Source: Bugula neritina
Taxonomy: Eukaryota; Bryozoa; Gymnolaemata; Cheilostomatida; Bugulidae
Assembly (NCBI GenBank): GCA_964035545.1
Contig: OZ037770.1
Span: forward strand, 4,445,662-4,509,661
Direction of reading: 5' to 3'
DNA: 64,000 nucleotides
The position numbers and the translations under genes were made by a program. Positions 10,501 through 22,900 of this stretch are shown here, piece by piece. Below the pieces are notes generated by a model, which did not search any database, was not told where the DNA came from, and saw only the letters and a program-made list of their open reading frames with translations. Each line of letters begins with the position of its first letter. The first letter of the stretch is position 1.

Positions 10501-13460
10501 TAACAAATAAATAGTGTGTTTTATCGATATTTTTCTCCACAAGAAGATAAAAACTTAATACTTGAGCATAAAATTCTTTTAAGAGAAAACAAGAGTCAAT
10601 ATCTGGTTAGTATTACGGAAACAGGAATTATGATATTGTAGACTTTTATTTAGTGGTTTGTGCAGTTCAGTGGTACATGATAGAATGGACAATTAGCCAA
10701 TGATAGTGTCACCCTAGTACTTATATAAAGGTTACTAGCATTGGGAGTGATCAGTCAGTGAGTGACTCAGATACTCAGTGAGTGGGTGACTAAGAAACTC
10801 AGTAAGTGACTAAAATACTCAGTGAGTGACTAAGATAGTCAGTGAGTGAGCGACTCAGATAGTCAGTGAGTGACTAAGTTAGTCAGTGGGTGAGTTCATC
10901 AAATAATAATTCAAACAACCTGCGGGGCCCACTCACTGATTAAACTAATGGATACCCAAGTCAGTTAATGAATTACAGAGTGAATATACAAATATCTCAT
11001 TTAAATTAAAACTCAAATCAGTGTAGACCTGTCAGAAATAGTCAACAAGTGAAAACCTTACAGCTAGAAATCTACTGAATAATTCCGAAGGGTATAAAAT
11101 GTCTCACTATGAGAAGAAAGCAACAGGAAACGAAATAAACTCACGTCACGGAATATCAATATAATACATTTCCCTCGCAAGGGAAATGAAGCCCTGACTT
11201 TGATATTCATGAGAGCAACATTTTTTAAATACAGTAAGTATACAAGAGTGTAGAGATACACCTATTTTACCTCCTGAAACAAAAGAGACAGGTGAGCAGC
11301 ACAGCCACAATGATAATGACACACAGTGCTACAGCCAGTGCAGTGATTATCATATCCCTCTGAGTTAGACCTCCACCACTACCTCCTTTGTCAGTTGTTG
11401 ATGACGTATCTACATCTAGAGTCACTGCAAACAGAAACATTAAAATATCATAATTTTGTGAGTTCTGTAGAATCATTCAGATACAGAAAACCATATTTTC
11501 AAACCACTAATAAATTGTTGATAATTATTAATAACCAATCATTGCCAACTCTGAGTGTTCAAGTTTAACTCAATCATTAAATGGAATAGGAGCATTAGCT
11601 ATATACACTGCTCCCTCCATATCTCACAGAAATTTTTTACAAAATTTCACAGGTCACAGGCTTGGACCATTATTTTGTGGCTTATGTATATGTGTGTAGG
11701 GAAAAAATGTGGTATGGATCCATGAATTAAATCTGGCATTCTACTAATTCACAAACTGAGGTTTCCAGACCTGCAGCTTAGTGAGATACAGAGGAAACAG
11801 TGTATTTAGTGTTAGTCAAGAATAGAAAAGAGCCGTTAATAAAGCAGTGAAAAAGCAAAGCTAACTTTTAGCCTGTCCTGTCATCTCAGCCTCTTGGGAT
11901 GTAGCTTGAGTTGCAGGCAGAGTATTGGTTGAACTAGCAGGTGGAGTACTTGAGGCCCCTACAGTTGATATTAATAGCTGAGGTTACAGGAAGCTAACAC
12001 ATGAGATACACACACCATGCATAGAAAGAGAGAGAGAGAAATACTTACTTCTGGTTGGTAAACCTGTGTATACTTTGGTATACTTCCCTGGATTGTTAAT
12101 AGCATCATTACACCATACTTCCATTAGGACATCTGCAGGTGGATATATAAGTTATTAGACATATTATATAACAGTATCATATAAATCAGTTAGTATAAAG
12201 TATTAGAGCAGTTAAAAAATTCTACTAGCAGATGATACTGATAAATAGACTCACTTGATGTTAGCTTCACATGGGCTCTAGACTGACCACTTAGCTGAGT
12301 ATTGTCTGCAAACACAACTGTGAACTTCTCGATGTTCACACCAATTGTATGAGTTCTGTTCATTGATAAATAATAAGGCTCGTCTGGGTATGTGTCAACC
12401 CAACCAGATTGACCAACTGGTTGATAATAGAAATACTCGTCTCTAAAAAAATGAGCCATTCTTTGTCTAATAAGAGTTATGTCTTGTGTAAACAACTGTT
12501 TATTGGTTGGTTTGAAGTCACACAAACAAGATGTCTTTCCAGCTGCTGTGTCAGGTGAAGAAGTGGTTAGAAATACAGACTGACTGGCAGGTATAGTCTC
12601 ATATCTGTCTTCACATATATCCAAGGTGTAGTCTAAACAAACAAACAAACAAAACTATTTAATATGCAATGGTACATTATATGATTTCATGGAGGATTAA
12701 ACTTTTAATATATCCATCAAACGCAAATACAACTTATGCATATATAAATCATTTGACACACTCAGCTATAAAACTGAATAAAAACACCATTATAAATGGT
12801 TACAGTTTGCTGAACTGTGAACGGCTACAGCATCACCTACTAAAATAAAATTTATTAACATTGACTTCAGTATATCCATAACTATCTGACTTTAATATAT
12901 AATTTAGTAAATCAAGCAAGTATAGGACCATGAAAACCAAATCAATACCAGATTTGATGCAGGAAAACTTCACCCTCAGTTCCTTAGCTTTAGGATATCC
13001 TGTCTCACACTCTTCTTTAGGTACTGTAATATTTATTCCTTGAGGTCCTATGGAACAGTTCTGTTTAGCATAGCAGTTGGCTCTGATTCTGTCTTCATTC
13101 TGACACACACTGTGTTGTCCATCCAGATATCCAGAGTTTTGATATTCTGGACAGACCAGTTGAGTGCATGGTACAGAGTCTGAGTAATATTCTAGTGATC
13201 GGATTTCTATCACTGAATCCGTTGGACAAGATAATCTTGCAGATTGTGGGAGTTCTCCAGAGTCCTTATCAAACTGAGAAGTTTGCGTTTGAAGAACTGC
13301 AGAATAAAAAAAGGGTTACGATGATGTTTATTCATCACCAAGATTACAACAGAACCTCGAAAAATTATCACTAAGCAAGTATATCTGAAAGAATAAACTT
13401 ACTAGAATTTGCAGTTGCAGCTTGCAGAATCATCGTGAAGCATACCCACAGCAGAGCCAT
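1515..13460 (-). CDS. Type I membrane receptor with lectin-like ectodomain and tyrosine-motif tail (10 exons)
   Basis: Exons, high to low: 13403-13460, 12949-13296, 12255-12632, 12049-12132, 11866-11958, 11271-11424, 6392-6537, 4906-5045, 2613-2741, 1515-1622. Every junction is GT-AG, the phases agree throughout, and the sum is 1638 nt (545 residues plus TAA). Residues 1-19 are a signal peptide (starts MALLWVCF). Residues about 43-135 form a cysteine-rich domain resembling the SUEL/rhamnose-binding lectin fold, with the spacing of its final cysteines and the hydrophobic LRVKFSC end. Residues 136-289 are extracellular and unrecognised. A Ser/Thr linker follows, then a transmembrane helix at about 345-370, a strongly basic stop-transfer stretch (371-379) and a 170-residue tail. 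The tail has YHEL/YDVI (401-413), YAQP (490), YDAP with PPLLPP (513-521), and NPLY (538-541). These suggest recruitment of SH2, SH3 and PTB proteins. Ligand unknown. No kinase domain. Confidence 0.8.
2240..2500. repeat. Fold-back repeat (MITE-like), copy 1
   Basis: A short palindrome (TGCGGACCGTTACG / CGTAATGGTCCGCA, 2401-2437) is flanked by longer arms. About 2342-2395 and 2443-2495 are imperfect reverse complements around TTAATTTTGCTT. The left half, including the GCCCAAAAC segment near 2296, recurs in reverse orientation at 43440-43640, so this is a dispersed family. It sits in the last intron of the receptor gene. Confidence 0.6.
2782..3165 (+). repeat. tRNA-derived SINE with 3' hairpin
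   Basis: A tRNA-like head carries box A (TGGTCTAGGGGTTAGAG, from 2791) and box B (GGTTCGAGCCC, from 2837). It does not fold to a usable anticodon arm, so it is not a tRNA gene. The body after it (GAAGAGCACCCAGTCATAA) is shared with a degraded copy on the minus strand at 58474-58585, which marks it as one SINE family. The 3' part forms an inverted repeat: GCGCAGTAGTTTG near 3080 against CAAACTACTGCACTC near 3140. Confidence 0.7.
3240..4760 (+). pseudogene. Decayed non-LTR retrotransposon (endonuclease/RT type)
   Basis: Conceptual translation gives scattered blocks typical of LINE ORF2, broken by many stops and frameshifts. A start-like block lies at 3240-3330. A block like the WWWN..V.EA segment between endonuclease and reverse transcriptase lies near 4020-4060. 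A remnant of the IPIYKQKGDPLQ segment at the start of the RT domain is visible at 4675-4712 (ILIYKQKGDPLQLH). It lies on the strand opposite to the host gene, inside its intron between exons 2613-2741 and 4906-5045. The clade is uncertain (RTE or L1-like). Nothing functional remains. Confidence 0.55.
5150..5815. repeat. 14-bp minisatellite in receptor intron
   Basis: About 47 tandem copies of a 14-bp unit (GGATACTGAGAGGA on the plus strand). Variants include GGGTACTG, GGGGAGGA and a few 13-bp or truncated copies. Because 14 is not a multiple of three, all three minus frames stay open and give long repetitive reading frames of the SQYPPLSILLSV type. These are not genes. The array lies in the intron between exons 4906-5045 and 6392-6537. 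Confidence 0.95.
5826..6229. mobile_element. 404-bp MITE with about 70-bp terminal inverted repeats
   Basis: The two ends, CCTAGGGCCACA at 5826 and its inverse TGTGGCCCTAGG ending at 6229, are the outer tips of roughly 70-bp imperfect inverted repeats. The inner parts also match (GTAGCAAAGGTGT at the left against ACACCTTTGCTAC at the right). There is no reading frame inside, and no clear target duplication was seen. It directly abuts the 14-bp minisatellite. Confidence 0.8.
6316..6392. repeat. Short tandem repeat running into a splice donor
   Basis: About 2.5 copies of a unit of about 30 bp built from GAGACACACAGACAGACAT. Its last copy ends at the splice donor of the receptor exon 6392-6537, so the donor's first intron bases are repeat sequence. 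Confidence 0.7.
6842..7208. mobile_element. hAT-like MITE
   Basis: The ends are imperfect inverted repeats: CAGGACCGTCCAAC at 6842 and, read inward from 7208, CAGAGGTGTCCAACC. The CAG..GTCCAAC form is typical of hAT superfamily termini. The flanking octamers TTTTAGGA and TTTAAGAA agree at 6 of 8 positions, as expected for a decayed 8-bp target duplication. It is non-coding and about 367 bp long. Confidence 0.6.
7209..11270. other. Rest of the longest receptor intron (6538-11270)
   Basis: AT-rich intron between the transmembrane exon and the first cytoplasmic exon. Apart from the repeats listed separately (MITEs, and the tandem repeat at 10745-10890) I see no coding exon. The splice phase across it (AG|G) is satisfied without any extra exon. 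Confidence 0.6.
10745..10890. repeat. Tandem repeat of CAGTGAGTGACTAAGATA type
   Basis: Roughly six imperfect copies of a 24- to 28-bp unit containing CAGTGAGTGACT, alternating ACTCAGATA and ACTAAGATA endings. Intronic, with no coding meaning. Confidence 0.8.
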
Positions 13461-16400
13461 AATCCACGCAGCTATCTTCTACAAATTAAAATAATGGTGA
13501 AATGAGTGGTTGAAAAAATATTACACTAAGATAAGATGAAAGTTAAAGAAACATATTGATTAAAATATTTAGTAAAAAGATCAGCATTTTAGCCCTAAAA
13601 TAAAATAGCCATCACAGCTATTCTGAAAATTAAAATATTCTCAGCAGAAGCTGGTCATTTCATGAAAACGTTCTATAGGCTTCATGTTTCAGTAGACACT
13701 AGTAGACTAGTAGACACTATTATTAGCAAAGTTATTCTATCATATTATATCCTATAAGTGCAGGATATGCTGCCTAACATACTATTTACATTGATAAAAT
13801 TGAAACATTCCCACAGCATTTTAATAGTAGGTCATCACCTGGGGAGGGTGTTGGTAGCCCCCCCTCCCCAGAGGAAAACAACAAAACTGTCACAAAAAAC
13901 TGGAGAACCTTATTAAAACATATTAAATCTAACTTAGTTTTTAATCATTGATGGTGACTTTTCATGGCAACTTTGAAGCAAGCAAAATTGAGAGACTTTT
14001 TCTGATTATTTCTTCAATTTTAATCTAAAGAAAATCTGAGAAAATGTATTTTTATAAACTAATTCTACTTGCAGCCTATACTTGATACTTTACTTTAACA
14101 TAAATAAATAAATATGCCTGAGAAAAGTTCAAATCTACGTTAAAGTTTATTGTCACCTCTACTTATTAGGCAAAAAATAGGAAGCAGGGGTTCGCGTCGT
14201 TCAGTGGCTAGTCAATATTTCAAAGGCTCATTTAACATTTTTACTTAAACATTTTCTTTCTAGTGCTTCATTTCTATTTTTGAGCAGTTCCTGTTTTGCA
14301 TTACAGCCAAGAACAATTTACGTAACTTTAAGCTAAATGCCTGCTTAGATTCCACATTGCATTAGGCTCAGTATATATGCATCCAATTATGTTGGCAAAG
14401 ACAGTTTGATTTATAAATCCCCATTTAAAGTAAAGCCTAGTTATAGAAAATGACTTTAAAAGCTATTCTATTTCTATAACTTATTTCTAACTTAATTTGA
14501 ATAACAACTTGTTTTAGAACTTCCATTTTCGAAGCAACAGAAATTCAGAATATTGTTTTGAGATACCTACGCAAATAGTTTATCTATCAATTTATTCACT
14601 AGAACAAATTAAATACAAAATCACAATCAGCAGAGCTAATCACAGCTAATAACATACTATGCTTTATAACACTCACTATGTTTTCAACAGTAGCAGAAGA
14701 TACTTATATTGATATTTACAATGAGAATAAACTTAAATCATGCACTAAAATTCAAAAGACTAGGCTAGACCCAACTATCACTTGTAGTCAATTATTACAA
14801 TTATAATGATAATTATGTTAATGCTACAATTCAAGCAGTTTATTATTATTATTATTATTATTATACTAATACTCATTATAATAATCAACCATAATGAAAG
14901 GTATAGTCATAGGTATTGTAATACTAACGGTCATACTCATACTCCTAATAACAATGGCAATGAATTCATATTACATTTGATTAGATACAAAACTTTGTGA
15001 ACACTAAAAATTAAAGTAAGAGAGAATAATTTAAACTCTAAATTATATATAACAATCAACATGAACACTTACTGATACTAAAACTTATACTAATATTATA
15101 ACCATAATTATAATCATAATACCAATATTAATAAGAAAGTCATTATTAATTTGGAGATCATTATTGATTATTCAATGACAATATGAATATGAATATCACT
15201 ATGAACACCATAATACGATGACAATCACAATGACACTGATACGTAATTTTGAAAAGCAAAATGAATGTGTTGACAAAGTCAAACTCAATGTGTTTCAGTC
15301 TGAGTTTCACTCCTAGTTCTACTATTACTATTGCCATTGGTATTACTATTAGTATTAGTATTAGTAATTTTAAAAGAGAGTGAGTTCGCAAACAAGTAAC
15401 GCGTAATAATAACACATAATAGTAGCAGTAATACCATTGGCAATAGTGAGTAACACTAGTAATAGTAATACTAATAGAGTAATAGTAATAGTACAACTAC
15501 TACTAGTACTACTACTAGAACTAGTACTACTACTAGTACTAGCCTAGGTCTAGGAGAGTAGTACTACATCGAGACTGAGAAGTGAAAACTGATCTTGATA
15601 TGTACATCCAAATTTGTACATATTGATATATAAACGTATCTAAGTGATTAAATTGTTTTTGGTCAAATATCAATAAAGTAGTAGCAACGCTATCCATTTA
15701 TCTTTAACTTTAGAGTGCAACACTAACTGACCCACTGCCACTGACTGGAAGCAGCTACATTCTGTTGCAGAATGAGAAATGAAGTAAATATTGTCGGTTT
15801 CAGCGGATAGAGCTGCAAGAATCAGCTATCAAACTGTATAAATGTAAATATATTGGGAGCGGGGGGGGGGGACTGCTGTTCAGTACAAAGCGATATTTTA
15901 TGGATTTACTACTACGTCTGACACCTATTTTAATATTCGGTTGAAAATGATTTAGTTACGACTTTGCTACATCACCATAAAAACCTAATGTTCGATGTAA
16001 GCACAACTCTTATTTTAATAAATGAAAATGTTGTGTTCGTCGTAAGTTTAGCTTCCTGGAATCCAAAAAATATAATAATATAAAGAGATCTGAATAATTA
16101 ATAAAACCAAAATTTTTTTTTATTATTTTTACTAATTTTTTTTTTGCGTTTATTTATTTTATAATTGTCACGCCCCCAATTAGAAAAAATTGAAACTTTT
16201 TTTCGAAACAGAGTAGATACGACTCTGAACATGATTGCTATGATACCATACAGCAGTAGATGCCATCATTCGCAATTTGTATAAATTCCCAATAATATCG
16301 AAAAAACACATTGCAATCTGAAATGTTGTTTTTATTATGACCGTAACTTTTATTAGACACCAGAATTAATTAATTACACACACTATAATTTAAAAAGTGT

Positions 16401-16772
16401 TTCTAATAGTAGCTGCAGTGCTACTATCACAATAACTTTCTCACATTCAGCTCTTTCCAGGCTTAGTTTATTAGGTCTCAGATGACTCATTCAATGGCGA
16501 TAGTAATATGGTTACTAGTGGTAATCACTAACTTTAAGTCTATAATAGCTATTTTTTATGCTATGTTTTACTCTAGAACACAGGCTTTTCTGATTTTCTT
16601 AATCACTGCACCTACCAATTGGCTGAGGAAGCCTGCAGGGACTGAGGCAAGAGTCAAGAACATTCCTTCAGGACAATGCTACCAAAGTAAAAAAGTTGGC
16701 CCAGGTTTCTTACAGAAACCTTAAAACAGCCAACCAACAGATGTTGGCCTTTAAGGCATTCCCATGACAAGG
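13461..16772. other. Upstream region of receptor gene, non-coding
   Basis: This stretch should contain the receptor promoter, which I could not locate. No reading frame looks coding. Between 14800 and 15550 the sequence is a scramble of ACT, AGT, ATT and CAT triplets (cryptic simple sequence). Similar sequence occurs at 36420-37160. Confidence 0.5.
14800..15550. repeat. Cryptic triplet-rich simple sequence
   Basis: Dense imperfect runs of ATT, ACTAAT, AGTAAT and ACTAGT, for example ACTACTACTAGTACTACT near 15495. There is no single period. Small reading frames in it are artefacts of low complexity. Confidence 0.75.
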
Positions 16773-17023
16773 AGATGCTGAAGAGGGAGAGCTGTCTCGA
16801 ATACACCATAGGATCCACCAGTCGCAGTCATTGCAACTGCACCGGCCTCCACAGAAATCTCCATATACTAGAATTGGTGCGAGGTCTGGCTAGAAGACCA
16901 GTGCATCACATCAGCAGGTCAAGGTGCTGAAAGACTGGTTCAGCATTCTAACTCGGATTCCGGAGCAATGTAGGAAGTATCTAGACGACTCCGATGACAT
17001 TCGCGATATCTGGAGCAAGAAGT
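16773..17023 (+). pseudogene. Coding-like remnant, unrecognised
   Basis: One frame reads EEGELSRIHHRIHQSQSLQ at its start and WFSILTRIPEQCRKYL toward the end, stopping at TAA 17021-17023 after WSKK. It is interrupted by one TAG about two thirds of the way in. Codon composition and local GC are higher than in the flanks. I do not recognise the family. It may be the 3' end of an old transposon gene or the last exon of a lost host gene. Confidence 0.35.
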
Positions 17024-17243
17024 AAGAACATGCATGATGTTGTAATATTGTTAGATTTTATTGGTTATCTTTTGTTAATGCAGGTGGCTGGTTATATTAT
17101 GTAGCCAGGTACTTTCTTTGTTTAGTTTCTTCTCCTGTTATATAATTAGAGGGCCTGATTGTGACCTTTCTTATTCAGTTGTGTTTTTTATTACCGTATG
17201 TTTATACTCTAGCACAAGAAACAAAAAATAGCCTAAATTAAAG

Positions 17244-17597
<354 letters not shown>

Positions 17598-17764
17598 GGG
17601 AGTTGTCTTCCCAAAAACTAATGTAACGGTTTTTTCACTGTTGGAAACACTTAATTACATTGATAATAATATCATTTCAGCTGCTATAATTGTGCCAGGG
17701 CTTAAGGTAGAACTTGTATAGAAATCTGGCCTGCATCTCCGTTAAAAAAATATATTTGAGTTGT

Positions 17765-19965
17765 TGTGAGCTTATATATAGTATATCTGCCCCCTATGAG
17801 CCTATATATATTCTATATCTGCCCCCTATGAGCCTATATATATTCTATATCTGCCCCCTATGAACTTATATAAATTATATCTGCCCCCTATGAGCCTATA
17901 TATTCTATATATGCCCTCTATGAGCCTATATATTCTATATCTGCCTCCTATGAGCCTATATATTCTATATCTGCCCCCTATGAGCCTATATATTCTATAT
18001 CTGCCCCCTATGAGCCTATATATTCTATATATGCCCCCTATGAGCCTATATATTCTATATCTGCCCCCTATGAGCTTATATATTCTATATCTGCCCCCTA
18101 TGAACTTATATATTCCATATCTGCCCCCTATGAGCCTATATATTCCATATATGCCCCCTATGAGCCTATATATTCTATATCTGCCCCCTATGAGCCTATA
18201 TATATTCTATATCCGCCCGTATGAACTTATATATATATTATATGTGCCCCCTATGAGCCTATATATTCTATATCTGCCCCCTATGAGCCTATATATTCTA
18301 TATCTGCCCCCTATGAGCCTATATACTCCATATCTGCCCGCTATGAACCTAGATATGTGCCTTTTTTCATTTTTGGAAACACTTATTTACAGTTATAATA
18401 ATATCATTTCAGTTGCTATAATTGTGCCAGGGCTTGAGGTAGAACTTGTATAGAAATCTGGCCTGCATCTCTATTAAAAAAATTATATTTGAGTTGTTGT
18501 GAGCTTATATATATTTTATGTGCCCCCTATGAGCCTATATATTCTATATCTGCCCCCTATGAACTTATATATATGATATCTGCCCCCTGTGAACTTATAT
18601 ATATTTTATGTGCCCCCTATGAACCTATATATTCTATATCTGCCCCCTATGAACTTATATATTATATCTGCCCCCTATGAACTTATATATATATATTATA
18701 TCTGCCCCCTATGAGCCTATATATTCTATATATGCCCTCTATGAGCCTATATATTCTATATCTGCCCCCGATGAGCCTATATATTCTATATCTGCCTGTG
18801 TGAACTTATATATATATTATATCTGCCCCCTATGAGGCAATATATTCTATATCTGCCCCCTATGAACTTATATATATTATATCTGCCCCCTATGAGCCTA
18901 TATATTCTATATCTGCCCGTATGAACTTATATATATAATATCTGCCCCCTATGAGCCTATATATTCTATATCTGCCCTCTATGAGCCTATATATTCTATA
19001 TCTGCCCCCTATGAGCCTATATATTTTATATCCGCCCGTATGAACTTATATATATATTATATCTGCCCCCTATGAGCCTATATATTCTATATCTGCCCCC
19101 TATGAACTTATATATTCTATATCTGCCCCCTATGAGCCTATATATTTATTATCTGCCCCCATATGAGCCTATATATTCTATATCTGTCCCCATATGAGCC
19201 TATATATTCTATATATGCCCCCTATGAGCCTATATATTCTATATCTGCCCCCTATGAGCCTATATATTCTATATCTGCCCCCTATGAGCGTATATATTCT
19301 ATATCTGCCCCTATGAACTCATATATATATATATTATATCTGCCCCCTATGAACTTATATATTCTATATCTGCCCCCTGTGAACTTATATATATTTTATG
19401 TGCTCCCTATGAACTTATATATTATATCTGCCCCCTATGAACTTATATATATATATTATATCTGCCCCCTATGAGCTTATATATTCTATATCTGCCCCCC
19501 AATGAGCTTATAAATATTATATCTGCCCCCTATGAACTTATATATATAATATCTGCCCCCTTTGAGTTTATATACTCTATATCTGCCCCTATGAACTTAT
19601 ATATTCTATATCTGCCCCCTATGAACTTATATATTCTATATCTGCCCCCTATGAACTTATATATATATATTATATCTGCCCCTTATGAGCTTATATATTC
19701 TATAGCTGCCCCCTATGAGCTTATATATTCTATATCTGCCCCCCTATGAGCTTATATATTCTATATCTGCCCCCTATATGAACTTATATATTCTATATCT
19801 GCCCCCTATATGAACTTGTATATATTTTATGTGCCATCTTTGAGCTCATATACTATTTATGTGCCGCTATGAGCCTAGATATGTTATACGTGCCCCTTAT
19901 GAGCTCACATATGCTGCATGTATGCTATCCCCATAAGCCTGTGTATACTATATTTGCCCCATATG
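17765..19965. repeat. 30-bp satellite array (CCCCCTATGAGCC monomer)
   Basis: Roughly 65 to 70 monomers of 30 bp, each containing TGCCCCCTATGAGCC and then TATATATTCTATATC. The first third of the array is very regular. Later copies vary to TATGAACTT, with TA expansions. As 30 is divisible by three, one frame stays open and yields a decapeptide repeat (MSLYILYLPP). Frequent frame changes between copies and non-repeat interruptions argue against a gene. A spacer of about 145 bp inside it (18360-18505) is a duplicate of the sequence just before the array. Confidence 0.95.
18360..18505. repeat. Spacer inside satellite, duplicate of 17624-17790
   Basis: The segment running from TTTTTTCA through TGTGCCAGGGCTTGAGGT to GAGTTGTTGTGAGC closely matches 17624-17790. 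The array therefore has a higher-order structure (spacer plus monomers, repeated twice). Confidence 0.85.
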
Positions 19966-22900
19966 AGTTGATGTATACTATGTGTGCCCTATATCAGCAA
20001 GCACAGTCCACAGCGTCTGATGTGTATCATAGTAGGTTTATTAATTTGCATATTTTTAATTTGATGTCTTTCCCTGCAATTATGACTTTCAGTTTTAGAA
20101 GTTTTTTTGTTATATGCAGCACGTTTTCAAATTGAAAAAATTATCAACCTAAGAAGATACATACCTTTTGCTGTCTCCAATTTGCTGCTCAAATTTTTAT
20201 TTTTGCTTCTGGTAGAAACAGGCATTTTTTTCTAACAATTTAGTTATAGTGTTTAAAAGTACTATATGGTTTCCCAGCAACCTTTACTTAGCTGAAATGT
20301 AACTTTCCAGTGTCAGAATAGCAGCTTTGACAAAATTTCTCGTATATATATACTGCTAGTAACAGAGAAACTTATCTGTTCCTGCAATCACTTTTACTAA
20401 GGTCTATAGAGGGAGACCACATCCCTACAATTATGCAAAAGATAATAGACCCCCTGTAATTTTGGGCCTAGTTTCATTGCATCTTCATAATAATTTTAAT
20501 CAGGAAACTTAAGTAAGCTTAGAAGTTTTTAATTTACTAAAAATGGCTGCTAAGAGGGGTACCTTAGTTTGAACCTTATACAGAAATCCTATAATTAGCC
20601 TATTTGGCTGCAACTTCAAAAGCACTCTCATATTTATAACTTCTTTTGAAGGAGTTTACCCTCAAATACTGTACAATAAAGAAAAAATTTCAAGCTAGCT
20701 GTTCTATTTTTCTTGGTTTTGTGTTATCTCAGTACATGCAGAGTTTATAGTCTTTATGAGAGACCTTTTTCAACTGACTGAGAGCATAATAGCTGAGGTC
20801 TTGTCTGCTGTCACTACAACACGGACTTTTATAATAGGAAATATTAAGAAATGCTTGTAGCTTACCTTTGCTACTAAATATTAGACCCTGTAGAATATAA
20901 GATAGGCCCTACACCAAGTTTCATTCACAATAAATCTAATGGGAATCAGTAGAGATGATGAATTCAAAGTTATTAACACATATTATTGAAAACTATTTAT
21001 ACACGTTTTACTCTTTTTGTTGGTAGTCAAATTATATGACTAGCAAGAAGTTTAGATTTTGTCATTCACCCATTGCGTGAACAATACTTTTTCTAGCTGC
21101 ATTATTTTACTTGAAAAATTTTCAAAACAGGGAAACCAATTCAGCAACTAGTTTTAAAGTTTGAAAAAGGCATGTAGCACCAGTGTTACACTGGTCACCC
21201 GTCTCTATAAGAGTAACAATTCAGTTTAATTCCAAATAGACAACCCCCTCCATATAGATGCCAAACAATATATTCTACTTACACTGCCTACTGAACAGCT
21301 ATATTTAAAAGCGTTAGAAAATGAAAATTGTACTTTTTATAAATAATATGTATTTTGCTGGAAATATTTTGTTGCATGCAATTAATAGAAGCTAGGGGAA
21401 ACCCTGAGTATGTCTCATGTAAACACAGTTGGAGCAAATACACCAGCTAACTGTAGAATGGCTAAATATTTGCAGCCGTAATACCTCTAAAAAATTCAAC
21501 TAAAAAGTAGACATGGATGTGGACATTGTAGCTATTTGGTAATTAGTATAATAACTTAACAGTGGATTTGCTCTTATCCTTACTAAGTGACAGGCAAAGT
21601 AAGAATTTACAAAATAAAATCTTTTAACAACCTCCTATCCCAATACATTAGGCCAAGAACTACGGCAAATTGAAATTAATGATGGATGTCTTTAGATTGC
21701 CTAACTTTTTTGGAGCTACTTACATTTTTCTTTCCTATATTGAAAAAAACACAGCCATTTAGTTTAGACTTAGCAAAGGCTAGCAACTGTAAGACATGTA
21801 GTATTAGTCAAGTAGCTAACCTGTTACACAGATAACTTAATAAATAAAATGTTCTGCCTCAGCAAAAGAAGTTTAAGCTTTTTACAACCGTGGCTCATTA
21901 AATGCTGAATATTTTTATGTATAAACACCTAAAGTAAGTTTGTGATTTGAAATTAATGGCAAAAAGTTAGACTCAACTTATTTACTATTGCCTTTCTCGG
22001 CCTGGGCCCAACCAGGCTAAGCAACCTAATTGACTACTAAAAGTTTATGGAGAACTCGAACAGCTGACGTGTAAAACCATGTAAAAGTTAGCCGATCAGC
22101 AATGTGTACCAGGTCAACACCCCATTATTATAGCTTATATAAAATTCTGCAAGTTCAGTTGCAAAATGCATGCTTCTAGAAAGCAGTTGTGCAACTTTTT
22201 TCAAGTGCATTACTTTATTTCATATCTTAAATTTATGATGTCTGATGTATTTTTCAAAACATCTAAATTAAGTGTGTATAAAATGCAATTAAAAATTGTA
22301 CGTCTAAAAAAATGACCTGGTACACTTTTGCAGCTGAAGGCCAGTTGTTACATAACTCTTAGCTTTATTTGTTCTCTATTATACTAGTATGAACTCTTGT
22401 TCTCCAACTAGATACCTGTTACATTTTGCTCTTACAAGATAAATCAATTTTAAAATATTCTCAAAGTAAAAACATGTTTAATGGTAGCACCATACATTGT
22501 TGTTCAGTTTGTATCTCTACCTCAATATTTTGCATTATTTTGTTCTATCAATTTGTGAAAAGAGCTACTGAAAGAGCTGTTGATGAAACTTAAAACAAAT
22601 TGAAACATTTACCCCATACTCAACTTACTGGATTGCTCTCTATCATGGTAGGCTATCAACAAAGCAAGCCAAAATTGCTTATTCTGAAGTTTAGCTTTTG
22701 TGAAAATTGGCAGGCTTTAGTTAATAACCTGTAATTATATAGCCAAGTTGTTTAATTAAGATTTAAAGTAGCATTGTGTTACACACAATAGGTTCGGAAA
22801 ATAATTGAAAGAAAAATTTAATAATATATCACTATAAAGTACCAGGAAAGTCTTGCTGATGTTTATAAAGCATGCATTAAACATTCTGTATTTCAATGGA

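Noticed and set aside
15857-15873. G-run as a G-quadruplex or regulatory element
   Set aside because: A single homopolymer of about ten Gs, with no second G tract nearby and no gene context.
17765-19965. CRISPR-like array of 30-bp units
   Set aside because: Units are directly adjacent without unique spacers, in a eukaryotic context. It is a satellite.
17860-20135. Plus-strand frames with MSLYILYLPP decapeptide repeats
   Set aside because: Produced by the 30-bp satellite. The frame changes between blocks, and the spacer is non-coding and duplicated.
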